A model generated the notes under the pieces. That model was not told the DNA's origin and ran no database searches. It saw nothing but the letters and a program-made list of their open reading frames with translations. The translations under genes and the position numbers were made by a program. Positions 43,333-51,804 of a stretch of DNA of 64,000 nt are shown piece by piece (within the stretch, counting starts at the first letter, position 1; every line of letters starts with the position of its first letter). The stretch comes from Hydrocarboniphaga sp965279055 (GTDB lineage: Bacteria; Pseudomonadota; Gammaproteobacteria; Nevskiales; Nevskiaceae), in NCBI RefSeq assembly GCF_965279055.1, contig NZ_OZ257125.1, forward strand, positions 2,480,001-2,544,000, given 5' to 3'.

Positions 43333-44553
43333 ATGACCGCCCCGATCCGCCATGCCGACCAGCTGTTCAACGACGTCTTCCTGCCCGACGAGACGCGGCG
43401 CATCCGCCGCGAAGTGCGCCAGTTCGCCGACGACGTGGTGCGCCCGGTCGCGCACCGGCTCAACACCACGCCGGAATCGCGCCAGTCTTTTCCGCATCCG
43501 CTGTTCAAGGCGATGGGCGCCGCCGGGCTTTACAAGATCCCGTTCGGCGCCGACGTCGGCGGTCTGGGCCTGGAGTTCCCGACGCTGGCGACGGTGACCG
43601 TGCTCGAAGAACTCGGCTACCACTCGCCGAGCCTGGCGTCGGCGCTGTTCGACGGCCAGGCGATCCTGGTCGGCCAGACCCTGGAGCACGCCGGGCCGCT
43701 GCTGCGCGAAAAATATCTGCCGAAGCTGGTGCGCGGCGAATTCGTCGGCAGCTTCGCCACCAGCGAGCCCGAGGCCAGCACCGACCTGTCACCGGGCAAC
43801 ATGCAGACCATTGCCGAGAAAGTCGAAGGCGGCTTCCGCATCAGCGGCACCAAGCGATGGATCACCAACTCGGTGGCGGCCGACTACATCGCGGTGCTGT
43901 GCAAGACCGGGCAGCGCCAGACTTTTCTGTTCGCCGACATGCGCGCGCCCGGTATCAGCGTCAGCGATCCGGATCGCAAGATGGGCAACTACGTGCAGCT
44001 CACCGCCGACGTCAACTTCGACCGCGTGTTCGTCGCCGACGATCACGTGATCGGCAACGAGAACGCCGGCCTGCGCGCCGCACTCGGCGCGCTGATGCTC
44101 GGCCGCATGGGCATCGGCGCGATCGGCGTGGCGATGGCGCAGGCCGCGTTCGATTTCTCGTCCGGCTACATCAGCCGGCGCAAGGTGTTCGGCAAGCCGG
44201 TCGCCGCTTTCCAGCACTGGCAGTTCCGCTACGCCGACTACGCGATGCGCATCGAGATGGCGCGCAGCCTCTACCAGAAAGCGGCGCTGCTCTACGACAA
44301 GACCGGCAACGCCGAGACCGAGGCGGCGATGGCCAAGGTCGCCGGTTCCGAGCTGGCGGTCGACATGGCACGCGACGCGATCCAGGCCTGCGGCGCCTAC
44401 GGCTTCGTGCAGACCCTGTCCGCCACCGGCGAGACCTTTCCGCTGGAGTCGATCTATCGCGACGCCAAGATCGGCGAAATCTACGAAGGCGCCAACGAAG
44501 TCCAGCGCTGGGTCATCGCCCGCCACATCTTCGGCCGCGACATCACCGGCTAG
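43333..44553 (+). CDS. Acyl-CoA dehydrogenase (second in cluster)
   Basis: FAD acyl-CoA dehydrogenase (406 aa). FAD motif region SFATSEPEASTDLSPGNM, then FRISGTKRWITNSVAADY. The catalytic segment is AKIGEIYEGANEVQRWVIAR with the Glu of YEG. The N-terminus is acidic and helix-rich. It shows low local similarity to the dehydrogenase at 23063, so the two probably handle different chain lengths or structures. The aldehyde dehydrogenase follows after 87 nt that carry another copy of the shared motif. Confidence 0.92.
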   Translation: MTAPIRHADQLFNDVFLPDETRRIRREVRQFADDVVRPVAHRLNTTPESRQSFPHPLFKAMGAAGLYKIPFGADVGGLGLEFPTLATVTVLEELGYHSPSLASALFDGQAILVGQTLEHAGPLLREKYLPKLVRGEFVGSFATSEPEASTDLSPGNMQTIAEKVEGGFRISGTKRWITNSVAADYIAVLCKTGQRQTFLFADMRAPGISVSDPDRKMGNYVQLTADVNFDRVFVADDHVIGNENAGLRAALGALMLGRMGIGAIGVAMAQAAFDFSSGYISRRKVFGKPVAAFQHWQFRYADYAMRIEMARSLYQKAALLYDKTGNAETEAAMAKVAGSELAVDMARDAIQACGAYGFVQTLSATGETFPLESIYRDAKIGEIYEGANEVQRWVIARHIFGRDITG

Positions 44554-44556
44554 CAG

Positions 44557-44574
44557 CCCTCCTAAAGTTTGGGG
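44557..44574. promoter_or_regulatory. Shared 18-bp motif, copy C (before aldehyde dehydrogenase)
   Basis: CCCTCCTAAAGTTTGGGG, 66 nt before the TTG start of the aldehyde dehydrogenase and just after the acyl-CoA dehydrogenase stop. Compare CCCAGTCGAAAGTTGGGG (copy B reversed). Confidence 0.45.
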
Positions 44575-44640
44575 AGGCCGGTGCCCGATGCGCACACAGT
44601 CGCGGCGCGAGCGGTATCGAAAAAAACGAGGAGAACAGCA

Positions 44641-46119
44641 TTGAACATGCCCATGCCCGCGCAGGCCGCCGTGCGCCTGCCGCCGTCACTGAATTTCATC
44701 AACGGCGACTGGCAGGACGACACCGCCGCCGAGCGCATCGAGGTGCGCGATCCGGCCACCGAAGCGCTCATCGGCCAGATTCCGCGCAGCACGCCGGCCG
44801 CGGTCGACCGCGCGGTGAAAGCCGCGCAGGCGGCATTCGAAAATCCGGCCTGGCGCGATCTGCCGCTGCTGGCGCGCGAGCGGCTGATTCATCGCTTCGC
44901 CGATCTGCTCGAGGCCAATGCGCAGGAAATGGCGCAGATTGAAAGCCTCGACAACGGCAAGCCGGTGATGTTTTCCGGCATGCTCGACGTGCCGTACTCG
45001 GTGGCCTGGCTGCGTTACTTCGCCGGCTGGCCGACCAAGCTGCACGGCAAGTCGCTGACGCCGGCGATCCACGGTCCGGAGCATCACTGCTACACCTTGC
45101 GCGAACCGGTCGGCGTCGTCGGCCTGATCGTGCCGTGGAATTTTCCTCTCGTGCTGGCGGTGTGGAAGATCGCGCCGGCGCTGGCCGCGGGATGCACCAT
45201 CGTGCTGAAGCCGGCGGAGCAGACGCCGTACTCCGCACTGCGCCTGGCACAGCTTGCCGACGAGGCCGGCTTTCCCAAAGGCGTGTTCAACGTCGTGCTC
45301 GGTGACGGCGTCACCGGCCAGGCGATCGTCGACCATCCGGGCATCGCCAAGATTTCGTTTACCGGCTCGACGCCGGTGGGCAAGCGCATCCTGAGCAGCG
45401 TCGCCAGGGATCTGAAGCGCGTGACGCTGGAACTCGGCGGCAAGTCGCCGACGGTGATCCTGCCGGACGCGGACTTGAGCACGGCGATCCCCGGCGCGGC
45501 GCAGGCGGTGTTCGTCAACTCCGGACAGATCTGCTTCGCCGGCACGCGGCTGTTTGCGCCGCGCAAGGTCTTCGATCAGGTGCTCGAAGGCATCGCCGGT
45601 GTCGGCGCCAGCTTCAAGATCGGCGCAGGACTCGAACCCGACACCATGCTGGGCCCGGTGATCAGCGAGCGCCAGGCCGATTCGGTGATGGCGAAAATGC
45701 AGGCCGGCATCAAGGCCGGCGCCACGGTGTTCAGCGGCGGCCAACGCCTGTCGCGCCCGGGCTATTTCATCGAGCCGACGATCCTGGTCACCGAAGACGC
45801 GCAGAACCCGGCGTTTCGCGAAGAGCTGTTCGGCCCGGTGCTGACGGCGACGCCTTACGACGATATCGACGATATCGCGGCGATGGCCAACGATTCCGAC
45901 TACGGCCTGGCTGCGCACATCTACACGCGTGAGCTGTCGGCAGCGCACCGGCTCGCGCGCAAGATCCAGGCGGGCACGATCTGGATCAACACCCAGCTGG
46001 CACCCGACCCGGCGATTCCCTTCGGCGGTTTCAAGCAATCCGGCTGGGGCCGCGAGAACGGCGAGGACGTGTTCTCGCACTACCTCGAAAGCAAGTCCGT
46101 GATCGCCAAGATCAGCTAG
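44641..46119 (+). CDS. NAD(P)-dependent aldehyde dehydrogenase
   Basis: Aldehyde dehydrogenase (492 aa) beginning at TTG 44641, preferred because GAGGAGAAC sits at the right distance; ATG 44647 is the alternative. Catalytic Cys298 in NSGQICFAGTRLF, general base Glu264 in VTLELGGKSPTV, Asn in IVPWNFPLVLAV and NAD-site FTGSTPVGKRI. It resembles phenylacetaldehyde/betaine-type ALDHs rather than XylC. It would turn the aldehyde from the XylB-like enzyme into a carboxylic acid. An acyl-CoA ligase follows after 15 nt. Confidence 0.93.
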   Translation: MNMPMPAQAAVRLPPSLNFINGDWQDDTAAERIEVRDPATEALIGQIPRSTPAAVDRAVKAAQAAFENPAWRDLPLLARERLIHRFADLLEANAQEMAQIESLDNGKPVMFSGMLDVPYSVAWLRYFAGWPTKLHGKSLTPAIHGPEHHCYTLREPVGVVGLIVPWNFPLVLAVWKIAPALAAGCTIVLKPAEQTPYSALRLAQLADEAGFPKGVFNVVLGDGVTGQAIVDHPGIAKISFTGSTPVGKRILSSVARDLKRVTLELGGKSPTVILPDADLSTAIPGAAQAVFVNSGQICFAGTRLFAPRKVFDQVLEGIAGVGASFKIGAGLEPDTMLGPVISERQADSVMAKMQAGIKAGATVFSGGQRLSRPGYFIEPTILVTEDAQNPAFREELFGPVLTATPYDDIDDIAAMANDSDYGLAAHIYTRELSAAHRLARKIQAGTIWINTQLAPDPAIPFGGFKQSGWGRENGEDVFSHYLESKSVIAKIS

Positions 46120-46134
46120 GCCGGCAGGATCACC

Positions 46135-47691
46135 ATGCGCTTCACACAAGGCTTATATCGCGCGCTGCAGCGCAGCCCCGACGCGACCGCGACGATCTGC
46201 AACGGCCGCATCACCACGTTCACGCAGCTGCAGGCGCGCGTCGCGCGACTGGCCGGTGGGCTGCGTTCGCTCGGTGTGCGCGAGCATCAGCGCGTGGCGA
46301 TGCTGGCGTTCAACTCCGATCGCTATCTGGAGTATTACCTCGCGGTTCCGTGGCTGTCCGCGGTGGTGAATCCGGTTAATTTCCGCTGGAGCCTGGACGA
46401 GATCATCTATTCGCTGCGCGATTCCGAATCGGTGGCGTTGCTGCTCGACGATGCGTTCGCGCCGCATGCGCCGGCGCTGCGCGCGGCCTGTCCGCAGCTG
46501 CGTCACCTGATCTTCTGCGGCGACGGTCCCTGCCCGCCCGACCTGATCGACTACGAGCAGCTGATCGCCGGGGCCGATGCGATCGCCGAAGTCGACGGCG
46601 AAGACGACGAAACCTACGGCGTGTTCTACACCGGCGGCACCACCGGCGCGCCCAAGGGCGTGCTGCTGTCGCACCGGAACATCGCCAGCTCGGCACTGGC
46701 GATGCTCTCCGAAGGCCTGTTCGCCGAAGGCGGCACCGGCCTGCATGCGGCGCCGATGTTCCACCTCGCCGACATGATGATGACCAGCTGCCTGCTGCTG
46801 CGCGGCGGCACCCATGTGATGCTGCCGGCGTTCCGGCCCGATGTCGCGCTGAAAATCATCGAGACCTGCCGCGTCACCGATCTGCTGCTGGTGCCGGCGA
46901 TGATGCAGGCGGTCGTCGACTATCCCGAGTTCAGGCGCTACGACGTCAGCAGTGTGCGCATGCTGGTCTACGGCGCATCGCCGGCCTCGGAGTCGCTGAT
47001 CGATCGCGCGATGATGGCGCTGCCCGGCGTCGACTTCTACCAGGTCTACGGCATGACCGAACTCGCCGCGACCGCGACACTGCTGCCGCCGAAGGCACAT
47101 GCGCCGGCCGCGCGCAGCGGCGGCCATCTGCGCTCGGCCGGACGCGGCTTCTGCCATTTGCTGACGCGTGTCGTCGACCACGACGATCGCGACCTGCCGC
47201 GCGGCGCCGTCGGCGAAATCCTGGTGCAGGGGCCGAACGTGATGCAGGGCTATCTGAACAAGTCCGAGGCGACCGCGGCAGCGCTGCGCGGCGGCTGGAT
47301 GCACACCGGCGACATGGGCTACATCGACGAGCAGGGCTATGTGTTCATCGTCGACCGGCTCAAGGACATGATCATTTCCGGCGGCGAAAACGTGTATTGC
47401 GCCGAAGTCGAGAACGCGATCGCCAAGCATCCGGCGGTCGCGTCCTGCGCGGTGATCGGTGTGCCCAGCGCCGAATGGGGCGAGTCGGTGCATGCGGTGC
47501 TGGTGCTGAAGCCGGACACGAGCCTGAGCATCGAGGCGCTGCAGGCGCATTGCCGCCAGCTGATCGCCGCCTACAAAAGCCCGCGCAGCCTCGAAGTGCG
47601 CGACGCGCTGCCGATTTCCGGCGCCGGAAAAATATTGAAGACCGAGTTGCGCAAGCCGTTCTGGGAAGGGCGCGCTCGCGCGGTCAACTAA
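46135..47691 (+). CDS. AMP-forming acyl-CoA synthetase
   Basis: Adenylate-forming ligase (518 aa) that activates a carboxylic acid as acyl-CoA. The P-loop-like A3 motif FYTGGTTGAPKGVLLSH begins at residue 164. Further core motifs: YQVYGMTELA (A5), GWMHTGDMGYIDEQGY (A7), DRLKDMIISGGENVY (A8) and the C-terminal catalytic Lys in ISGAGKILKTELRK. It fits medium-chain or aryl acyl-CoA ligases. Placed directly after the aldehyde dehydrogenase, it would feed the acid into beta-oxidation. Confidence 0.93.
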   Translation: MRFTQGLYRALQRSPDATATICNGRITTFTQLQARVARLAGGLRSLGVREHQRVAMLAFNSDRYLEYYLAVPWLSAVVNPVNFRWSLDEIIYSLRDSESVALLLDDAFAPHAPALRAACPQLRHLIFCGDGPCPPDLIDYEQLIAGADAIAEVDGEDDETYGVFYTGGTTGAPKGVLLSHRNIASSALAMLSEGLFAEGGTGLHAAPMFHLADMMMTSCLLLRGGTHVMLPAFRPDVALKIIETCRVTDLLLVPAMMQAVVDYPEFRRYDVSSVRMLVYGASPASESLIDRAMMALPGVDFYQVYGMTELAATATLLPPKAHAPAARSGGHLRSAGRGFCHLLTRVVDHDDRDLPRGAVGEILVQGPNVMQGYLNKSEATAAALRGGWMHTGDMGYIDEQGYVFIVDRLKDMIISGGENVYCAEVENAIAKHPAVASCAVIGVPSAEWGESVHAVLVLKPDTSLSIEALQAHCRQLIAAYKSPRSLEVRDALPISGAGKILKTELRKPFWEGRARAVN

Positions 47692-47724
47692 GCATCGACC
47701 ATAACGAATAGAGAGGAGAAAGCG

Positions 47725-48942
47725 ATGACGAAGCATTTCAAGGCAGCGCTGCTCGCAGCGCTGGCCGCGCTGTCGGTCGGCAGCATCGAACAGGCTCAGG
47801 CACAGGACAATGCCGCGGGCGAGGACCGCGCGATCATGCGCATGGGGCGGCCGCTTTATGTTTCGCCGATGGCGACCTACACCCTCGCCGACGGCAGCCG
47901 CAAGGTCGACGACGGCGTCGGCGGCTCGCTGGCCGTGGGTACGCGGGTGTTCAATTTCCTCGCCATCGAAGCCAGTGGCGACTATGCCAGTCTCGACAAC
48001 AAGGACAGCGGCGGCAGCGCCGACATCAGCGGCTATGGCGTCAACGCGCTGCTGTTCCCGCTGAAGAGCGCGCCGATCAACCTGTATCTGCTGTTCGGCC
48101 TGCAATACAGCGAAACCAAGGGTGAGAACTTCACCACGCCAACCGGCGGCGGCCTGCTCGGCAACGCGCCGGTGACGACGCGTGAAGACATCGACGGCCT
48201 CGCTTTCAGCTCCGGCGTCGGCCTGATGCAGCCTTTCAGTGTGTTCGGCCTGGAAGCCGCGGCGCGCATTCAGGCCGTGTATCGCATCGACTCGCACGAG
48301 CGCCTTGATTCGAATTACGGCGAGCAGTATTTCGACGACTTCGTATTCAGCGCCGGCCTTGCGTTCGCGCTGTTTCCGGAAAAGAAAGACGAGCCGGTCG
48401 CGCCGCCGGCCGAACCGGAAGCCGCCGTGGTGGCGGTCGCCGACAGCGACGGCGACGGCGTTGCCGACGATGCGGACCAATGCCCGGATACACCTGCCGG
48501 CAGCACCGTCGATGCCAGCGGCTGCCCGCTGCCGCCCCCGGCCGCGCCGTGCAAGACGCCGGAAGCCGGCGAAAAGCTGGACATGAGCGGCTGCGCAACA
48601 GGCGACGTGATCGTGCTGCGCGGCGTCAACTTCGATTTCGACAAGGCCACGCTGACCGCGAACGCGAAGACCATCCTCGACATGGTCGCCGATGCGCTGA
48701 TCGCGGCGCCGAGCATCAAGGTCGAAGTCGGCGGCCACACCGACGGCCGCGGCAGCGACGCCTACAACCAGAAGCTGTCGCAGCGCCGCGCCGAAGCCGT
48801 CAAGCAGTATCTGAGTGGCCGCGGCATCGCCGCCGATCGCTTGAACACCGCCGGTTACGGCGCGAGAAAGCCGGTGGCCGACAACGCCACCGACGAAGGC
48901 CGCGAACTCAATCGCCGCGTCGAACTGAAGATCGAAGGCTGA
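47725..48942 (+). CDS. OmpA-family outer-membrane protein
   Basis: Exported protein (405 aa; signal peptide ending EQAQAQ). Residues ~30-220 form a predicted outer-membrane beta-barrel (YVSPMATYTLADG, LYLLFGLQYSETKGENF). A calcium-binding-like repeat follows (DSDGDGVADDADQCPDTPAG), then a Pro-rich hinge. The C-terminal OmpA peptidoglycan-binding domain reads VNFDFDKATLTANAKTILDM, GGHTDGRGSDAYNQKLSQRR and AGYGARKPVADN. It lies 33 nt after the acyl-CoA ligase, so it is probably part of the same catabolic operon and may be an adhesion or uptake protein. Confidence 0.92.
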   Translation: MTKHFKAALLAALAALSVGSIEQAQAQDNAAGEDRAIMRMGRPLYVSPMATYTLADGSRKVDDGVGGSLAVGTRVFNFLAIEASGDYASLDNKDSGGSADISGYGVNALLFPLKSAPINLYLLFGLQYSETKGENFTTPTGGGLLGNAPVTTREDIDGLAFSSGVGLMQPFSVFGLEAAARIQAVYRIDSHERLDSNYGEQYFDDFVFSAGLAFALFPEKKDEPVAPPAEPEAAVVAVADSDGDGVADDADQCPDTPAGSTVDASGCPLPPPAAPCKTPEAGEKLDMSGCATGDVIVLRGVNFDFDKATLTANAKTILDMVADALIAAPSIKVEVGGHTDGRGSDAYNQKLSQRRAEAVKQYLSGRGIAADRLNTAGYGARKPVADNATDEGRELNRRVELKIEG

Positions 48943-48955
48943 TGCGCCGCACGCC

Positions 48956-50338
48956 ATGACGCCGATCCGCTACGACCGGGCTTACAGTCGCCGCAAGTTC
49001 ATGGCCGACGCCGCCCGCGGCCTGCTGTCCACCGGCGTGCTGATGCCGCTGTCGAAAGCGATCGCCCGCACCGGCGACGCCAGCGCGGCTTATCCGGACG
49101 AGTTGCTGTCGATCGAGAACTACAGCAGGGGCCGGCTCAAGGCCGGCGACATCATCGATGCGAGCAATGTCGAGCTGGTGAAGGACCTGCTGGAGCCGGT
49201 GCGCTACCAGCAGATCCTGAAAAGCGGCCGGCGGCTGAAGCTGCGCAAGACCACGACCGACATCATGCGGCTGTCGCCCTGGGACTACATCGAAGCGACC
49301 CTGAAAAACAGCGGCAAGGCCGGCTTCGATGCCAAGGGCAATATCGTCAACGCCGCCGACGGCAGGCCCTGGATCGGCGGCAACCCTTTCCCCGATCCGA
49401 AATCCGCCGTCGAACTGTTCGCCGCACAGACCCTGAGCTGGGGCCGTCACGACGCCTCGTTCTACGCGTTCAAGGAATACGACATCTCGCCGGCTGGCAG
49501 CGTCGAGTTCAACTACCTCGGCGGCTGGGCCGAGATGTCGCCGGTCGCCAGAGTCAGCATGGAGCCACGGCCCTACTGGCCCGGGCACGAGGACAAGCTG
49601 CGCTTCCAGTCGGTGTTCTTTCTGGCGCCGCAGGGGTTTCGCGGCACCTCGTTTCTGAACGTCTGGGACTACGACCAAAGCACGTTTCCGCTGCTCTACG
49701 GCTATGTGCCGGAGTTCCGCCGCATCCGCCAGTTCCCGACCGATCAGCGCTTTGAGCCGCTGGTGCCGGGCTCGTGCATGTACCTGTCGGATGCCTGGGC
49801 CGCCGGCGATCCGCTGTACACCTGGGGCAATTACAAGATTGTCGGCCGCGGGCCGTTTCTCGCGGCGATTTCCGGCAACTGGGACCCGGCCAGCCCGAAC
49901 TGGGAGCACAAGACACATGGCGGCAACAGCGGCCAGTCGTTCTGGGACTGCGAAGTCGAGCTGATTCCCGAAGCGATCATCGTCGAGGCCGAGCCGAGCC
50001 GCTTTCCGCGCGCGCCGGTGTCGCGCAAGCGCGTCTGGTTCGACGCGCGCAACCAGGTTGTCGTCGGCATGATGACTTACGACCGCAAGGGCCTGCCGTA
50101 TCGCTCGTTCGACGGCGCCTACACGCTATACGAGGCCGGCGATAAAACCGTGAAGGACGGCCAGCATCCCTACTGGAGCTGGACGCACGTGACCTCGTCC
50201 GACATTCAGACCGGCAGGGTCACGCGCCTTGAGCAGGTACAGTCGCTCGAAGGCCGTTACAAGAGCGGCGCCAACGATCCGGCCATCTACGATCGCTATC
50301 TGACCCAAGGCGCACTGATGAAGCTTGGCGCCGTATAG
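48956..50338 (+). CDS. DUF1329 family exported protein (second copy)
   Basis: Exported DUF1329 protein (460 aa), 13 nt after the OmpA-like gene. N-terminal Tat signal YSRRKFMADAARGLLSTGVL. Conserved blocks: YPDELLSIENYSRGRLKAGD, GRPWIGGNPFPD and FPTDQRFEPLVPG. These align with the first copy (36843) and show clear paralogy, with substitutions throughout. It is the last gene of the aldehyde dehydrogenase operon. A division of labour between the two copies is inference. Confidence 0.9.
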   Translation: MTPIRYDRAYSRRKFMADAARGLLSTGVLMPLSKAIARTGDASAAYPDELLSIENYSRGRLKAGDIIDASNVELVKDLLEPVRYQQILKSGRRLKLRKTTTDIMRLSPWDYIEATLKNSGKAGFDAKGNIVNAADGRPWIGGNPFPDPKSAVELFAAQTLSWGRHDASFYAFKEYDISPAGSVEFNYLGGWAEMSPVARVSMEPRPYWPGHEDKLRFQSVFFLAPQGFRGTSFLNVWDYDQSTFPLLYGYVPEFRRIRQFPTDQRFEPLVPGSCMYLSDAWAAGDPLYTWGNYKIVGRGPFLAAISGNWDPASPNWEHKTHGGNSGQSFWDCEVELIPEAIIVEAEPSRFPRAPVSRKRVWFDARNQVVVGMMTYDRKGLPYRSFDGAYTLYEAGDKTVKDGQHPYWSWTHVTSSDIQTGRVTRLEQVQSLEGRYKSGANDPAIYDRYLTQGALMKLGAV

Positions 50339-50435
50339 AACGGCCGTTGCCTGGTTGCGCGCGGACAATCTTCATCCCCGAGTTCCAGGCACCGACCGGA
50401 TGATTCGGGCGCCACGCAATGGGCAGCTCCTGCCA

Positions 50436-50492
50436 GCCAGGGCCGATGTCGTTCGGGTACGCAAACTCGGCGAATGCATCGGGCAGCGTCAT
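50436..50492 (-). pseudogene. Possible remnant of metE (methionine synthase) coding sequence
   Basis: On the minus strand, beginning MTLPDAFAEFAYPNDIGPG, the frame resembles the conserved FxYPNxIGPGVYDIHSP region of cobalamin-independent methionine synthase, then loses similarity. It is short, so a chance match is possible. The rest of the 286-bp gap (50339-50624) has no gene that I can support. Confidence 0.25.
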
Positions 50493-50504
50493 AGCCTCGG
50501 GAAA

Positions 50505-50534
50505 CGAACGAATCGAACGAATCGAACGAATCGA
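50505..50534. repeat. Nonamer tandem repeat (CGAACGAAT)x3.3
   Basis: Three perfect copies of CGAACGAAT plus a partial fourth, in the gap between the second DUF1329 gene and pcaC. It is a possible replication-slippage site. Confidence 0.85.
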
Positions 50535-50624
50535 TTGACCCTTGATGCCGAATCTATTTCACACCCATCAAGCGGTCACTGATTGCGAGGGTGGCCGGCC
50601 GCCTGAACTGCAGCGCTCGAATCG

Positions 50625-51011
50625 CTAAGCAGCTGCGTCCTGAGTCGCAAACACCTCGCCGGCCAGCGCGAAGGCATGATTGGCCGCCGGCACGCCGCAG
50701 TAGACCGCGGCCTGCAGCAGCACTTCCTTGATCTCGTCGCGGCTGACGCCGTTATTGCGTGCGGCGTTCAGATGCAGCTTGAGTTCCTCGTCATGGCCGA
50801 GCGCGACCATCATCGCAATCGTCAACAGCGATCGCGTATGCCGCGGCAGGCCGGGACGCGTCCAGATGCTGCCCCAGGCGTTGCGCGTGATGTAGTCCTG
50901 AAATTCTTCGGTCAGCGGGCTGAGCTTCTGCAGGGACCGGTCGACATGCGCATCGCCGAGCACCGCGCGACGCACTTTCATTCCAGCCTCGTAACGGTCT
51001 TTCTCATCCAT
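50625..51011 (-). CDS. pcaC: 4-carboxymuconolactone decarboxylase PcaC
   Basis: Decarboxylase (128 aa) that converts 4-carboxymuconolactone to 3-oxoadipate enol-lactone. MDEKDRYEAGMKVRRAVLGD opens the protein and LTEEFQDYITRNAWGSIWTR is the family core. RSLLTIAMMVALGHDEELKL and LQAAVYCGVPAANHAF complete the AhpD-like fold. Last gene of the pca operon; its start lies 6 nt from the pcaD stop. Confidence 0.95.
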   Translation of the reverse strand: MDEKDRYEAGMKVRRAVLGDAHVDRSLQKLSPLTEEFQDYITRNAWGSIWTRPGLPRHTRSLLTIAMMVALGHDEELKLHLNAARNNGVSRDEIKEVLLQAAVYCGVPAANHAFALAGEVFATQDAAA

Positions 51012-51016
51012 GACGA

Positions 51017-51796
51017 TCAGCTCCTCAGAAATTCGAGCAGGGCCGCGTCGAAAGCCGCGCGCGCGCCGATGTTGGACAGATGCGCCGCGTCCAGCACGAC
51101 GAGCCGGCTGCCACGCACTTCGGCGACCACGGCTGCGCCGTCCGCGACCGAAGTCACCGGATCGCGTGCGCCGGCGATGAACAACAGCGGCGCCGTGATC
51201 GCACCGAGCTGGCCACGAAAATCCGCGTCGCGGACCACCGCGCAGTTCGCCGCATAGCCGGCCGGATCGCAGCCCAGCAACTGCTGGCGTACCACCTCGA
51301 CCTGCTGCGGCTCGGCGGCAGCGAACTCCGGCGTGAACCAGCGCGCGATTGCGCCGCTGGCGACTTCGGCCATGCCGTCGCGTCTCACCATGTCGATGCG
51401 CGCATTCCAGCCGTCGACGCTGCCGATCTTCGCCGCGGTGTTGCACAGCACCAGCTTGCTCAGACGCGGCCCGGCATTCAGGCCCAGCCACTGGCCGATC
51501 GCGCCGCCCATCGACAGCCCGCAATAGGAAAACGTACCGATATCCAGCGCATCGGCCAGGGCCAGCACGTCGCCACCGAGCAGCGGCGCGCTGTACTCGC
51601 CTGGCGTGGTCCGTGAACCACCGTGACCGCGCGTGTCGTAGCGCAAAACGCGGAAATGCGGCGTCAGCGCCGGCATTTGCGTGTCCCACATCTCCAGGGT
51701 CGTGCCCAGAGAATTCGACAGGATCAGCACCGGTGCGTCGGCGGCGCCGTCGACGCGGTAGCGGACCGGGTTGCCGTTGATTTCGATCTGGGACAT
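51017..51796 (-). CDS. pcaD: 3-oxoadipate enol-lactonase PcaD
   Basis: Alpha/beta-hydrolase (259 aa) hydrolysing 3-oxoadipate enol-lactone to 3-oxoadipate. LILSNSLGTTLEMWDTQMPA contains the oxyanion-hole region. The nucleophile is Ser in YCGLSMGGAIGQWL, and His near DAAHLSNIGAR completes the triad, with Asp in AGARDPVTSV. It sits between pcaB and pcaC, 8 nt after pcaB. Confidence 0.95.
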   Translation of the reverse strand: MSQIEINGNPVRYRVDGAADAPVLILSNSLGTTLEMWDTQMPALTPHFRVLRYDTRGHGGSRTTPGEYSAPLLGGDVLALADALDIGTFSYCGLSMGGAIGQWLGLNAGPRLSKLVLCNTAAKIGSVDGWNARIDMVRRDGMAEVASGAIARWFTPEFAAAEPQQVEVVRQQLLGCDPAGYAANCAVVRDADFRGQLGAITAPLLFIAGARDPVTSVADGAAVVAEVRGSRLVVLDAAHLSNIGARAAFDAALLEFLRS

Positions 51797-51804
51797 TCGA
51801 GGCT

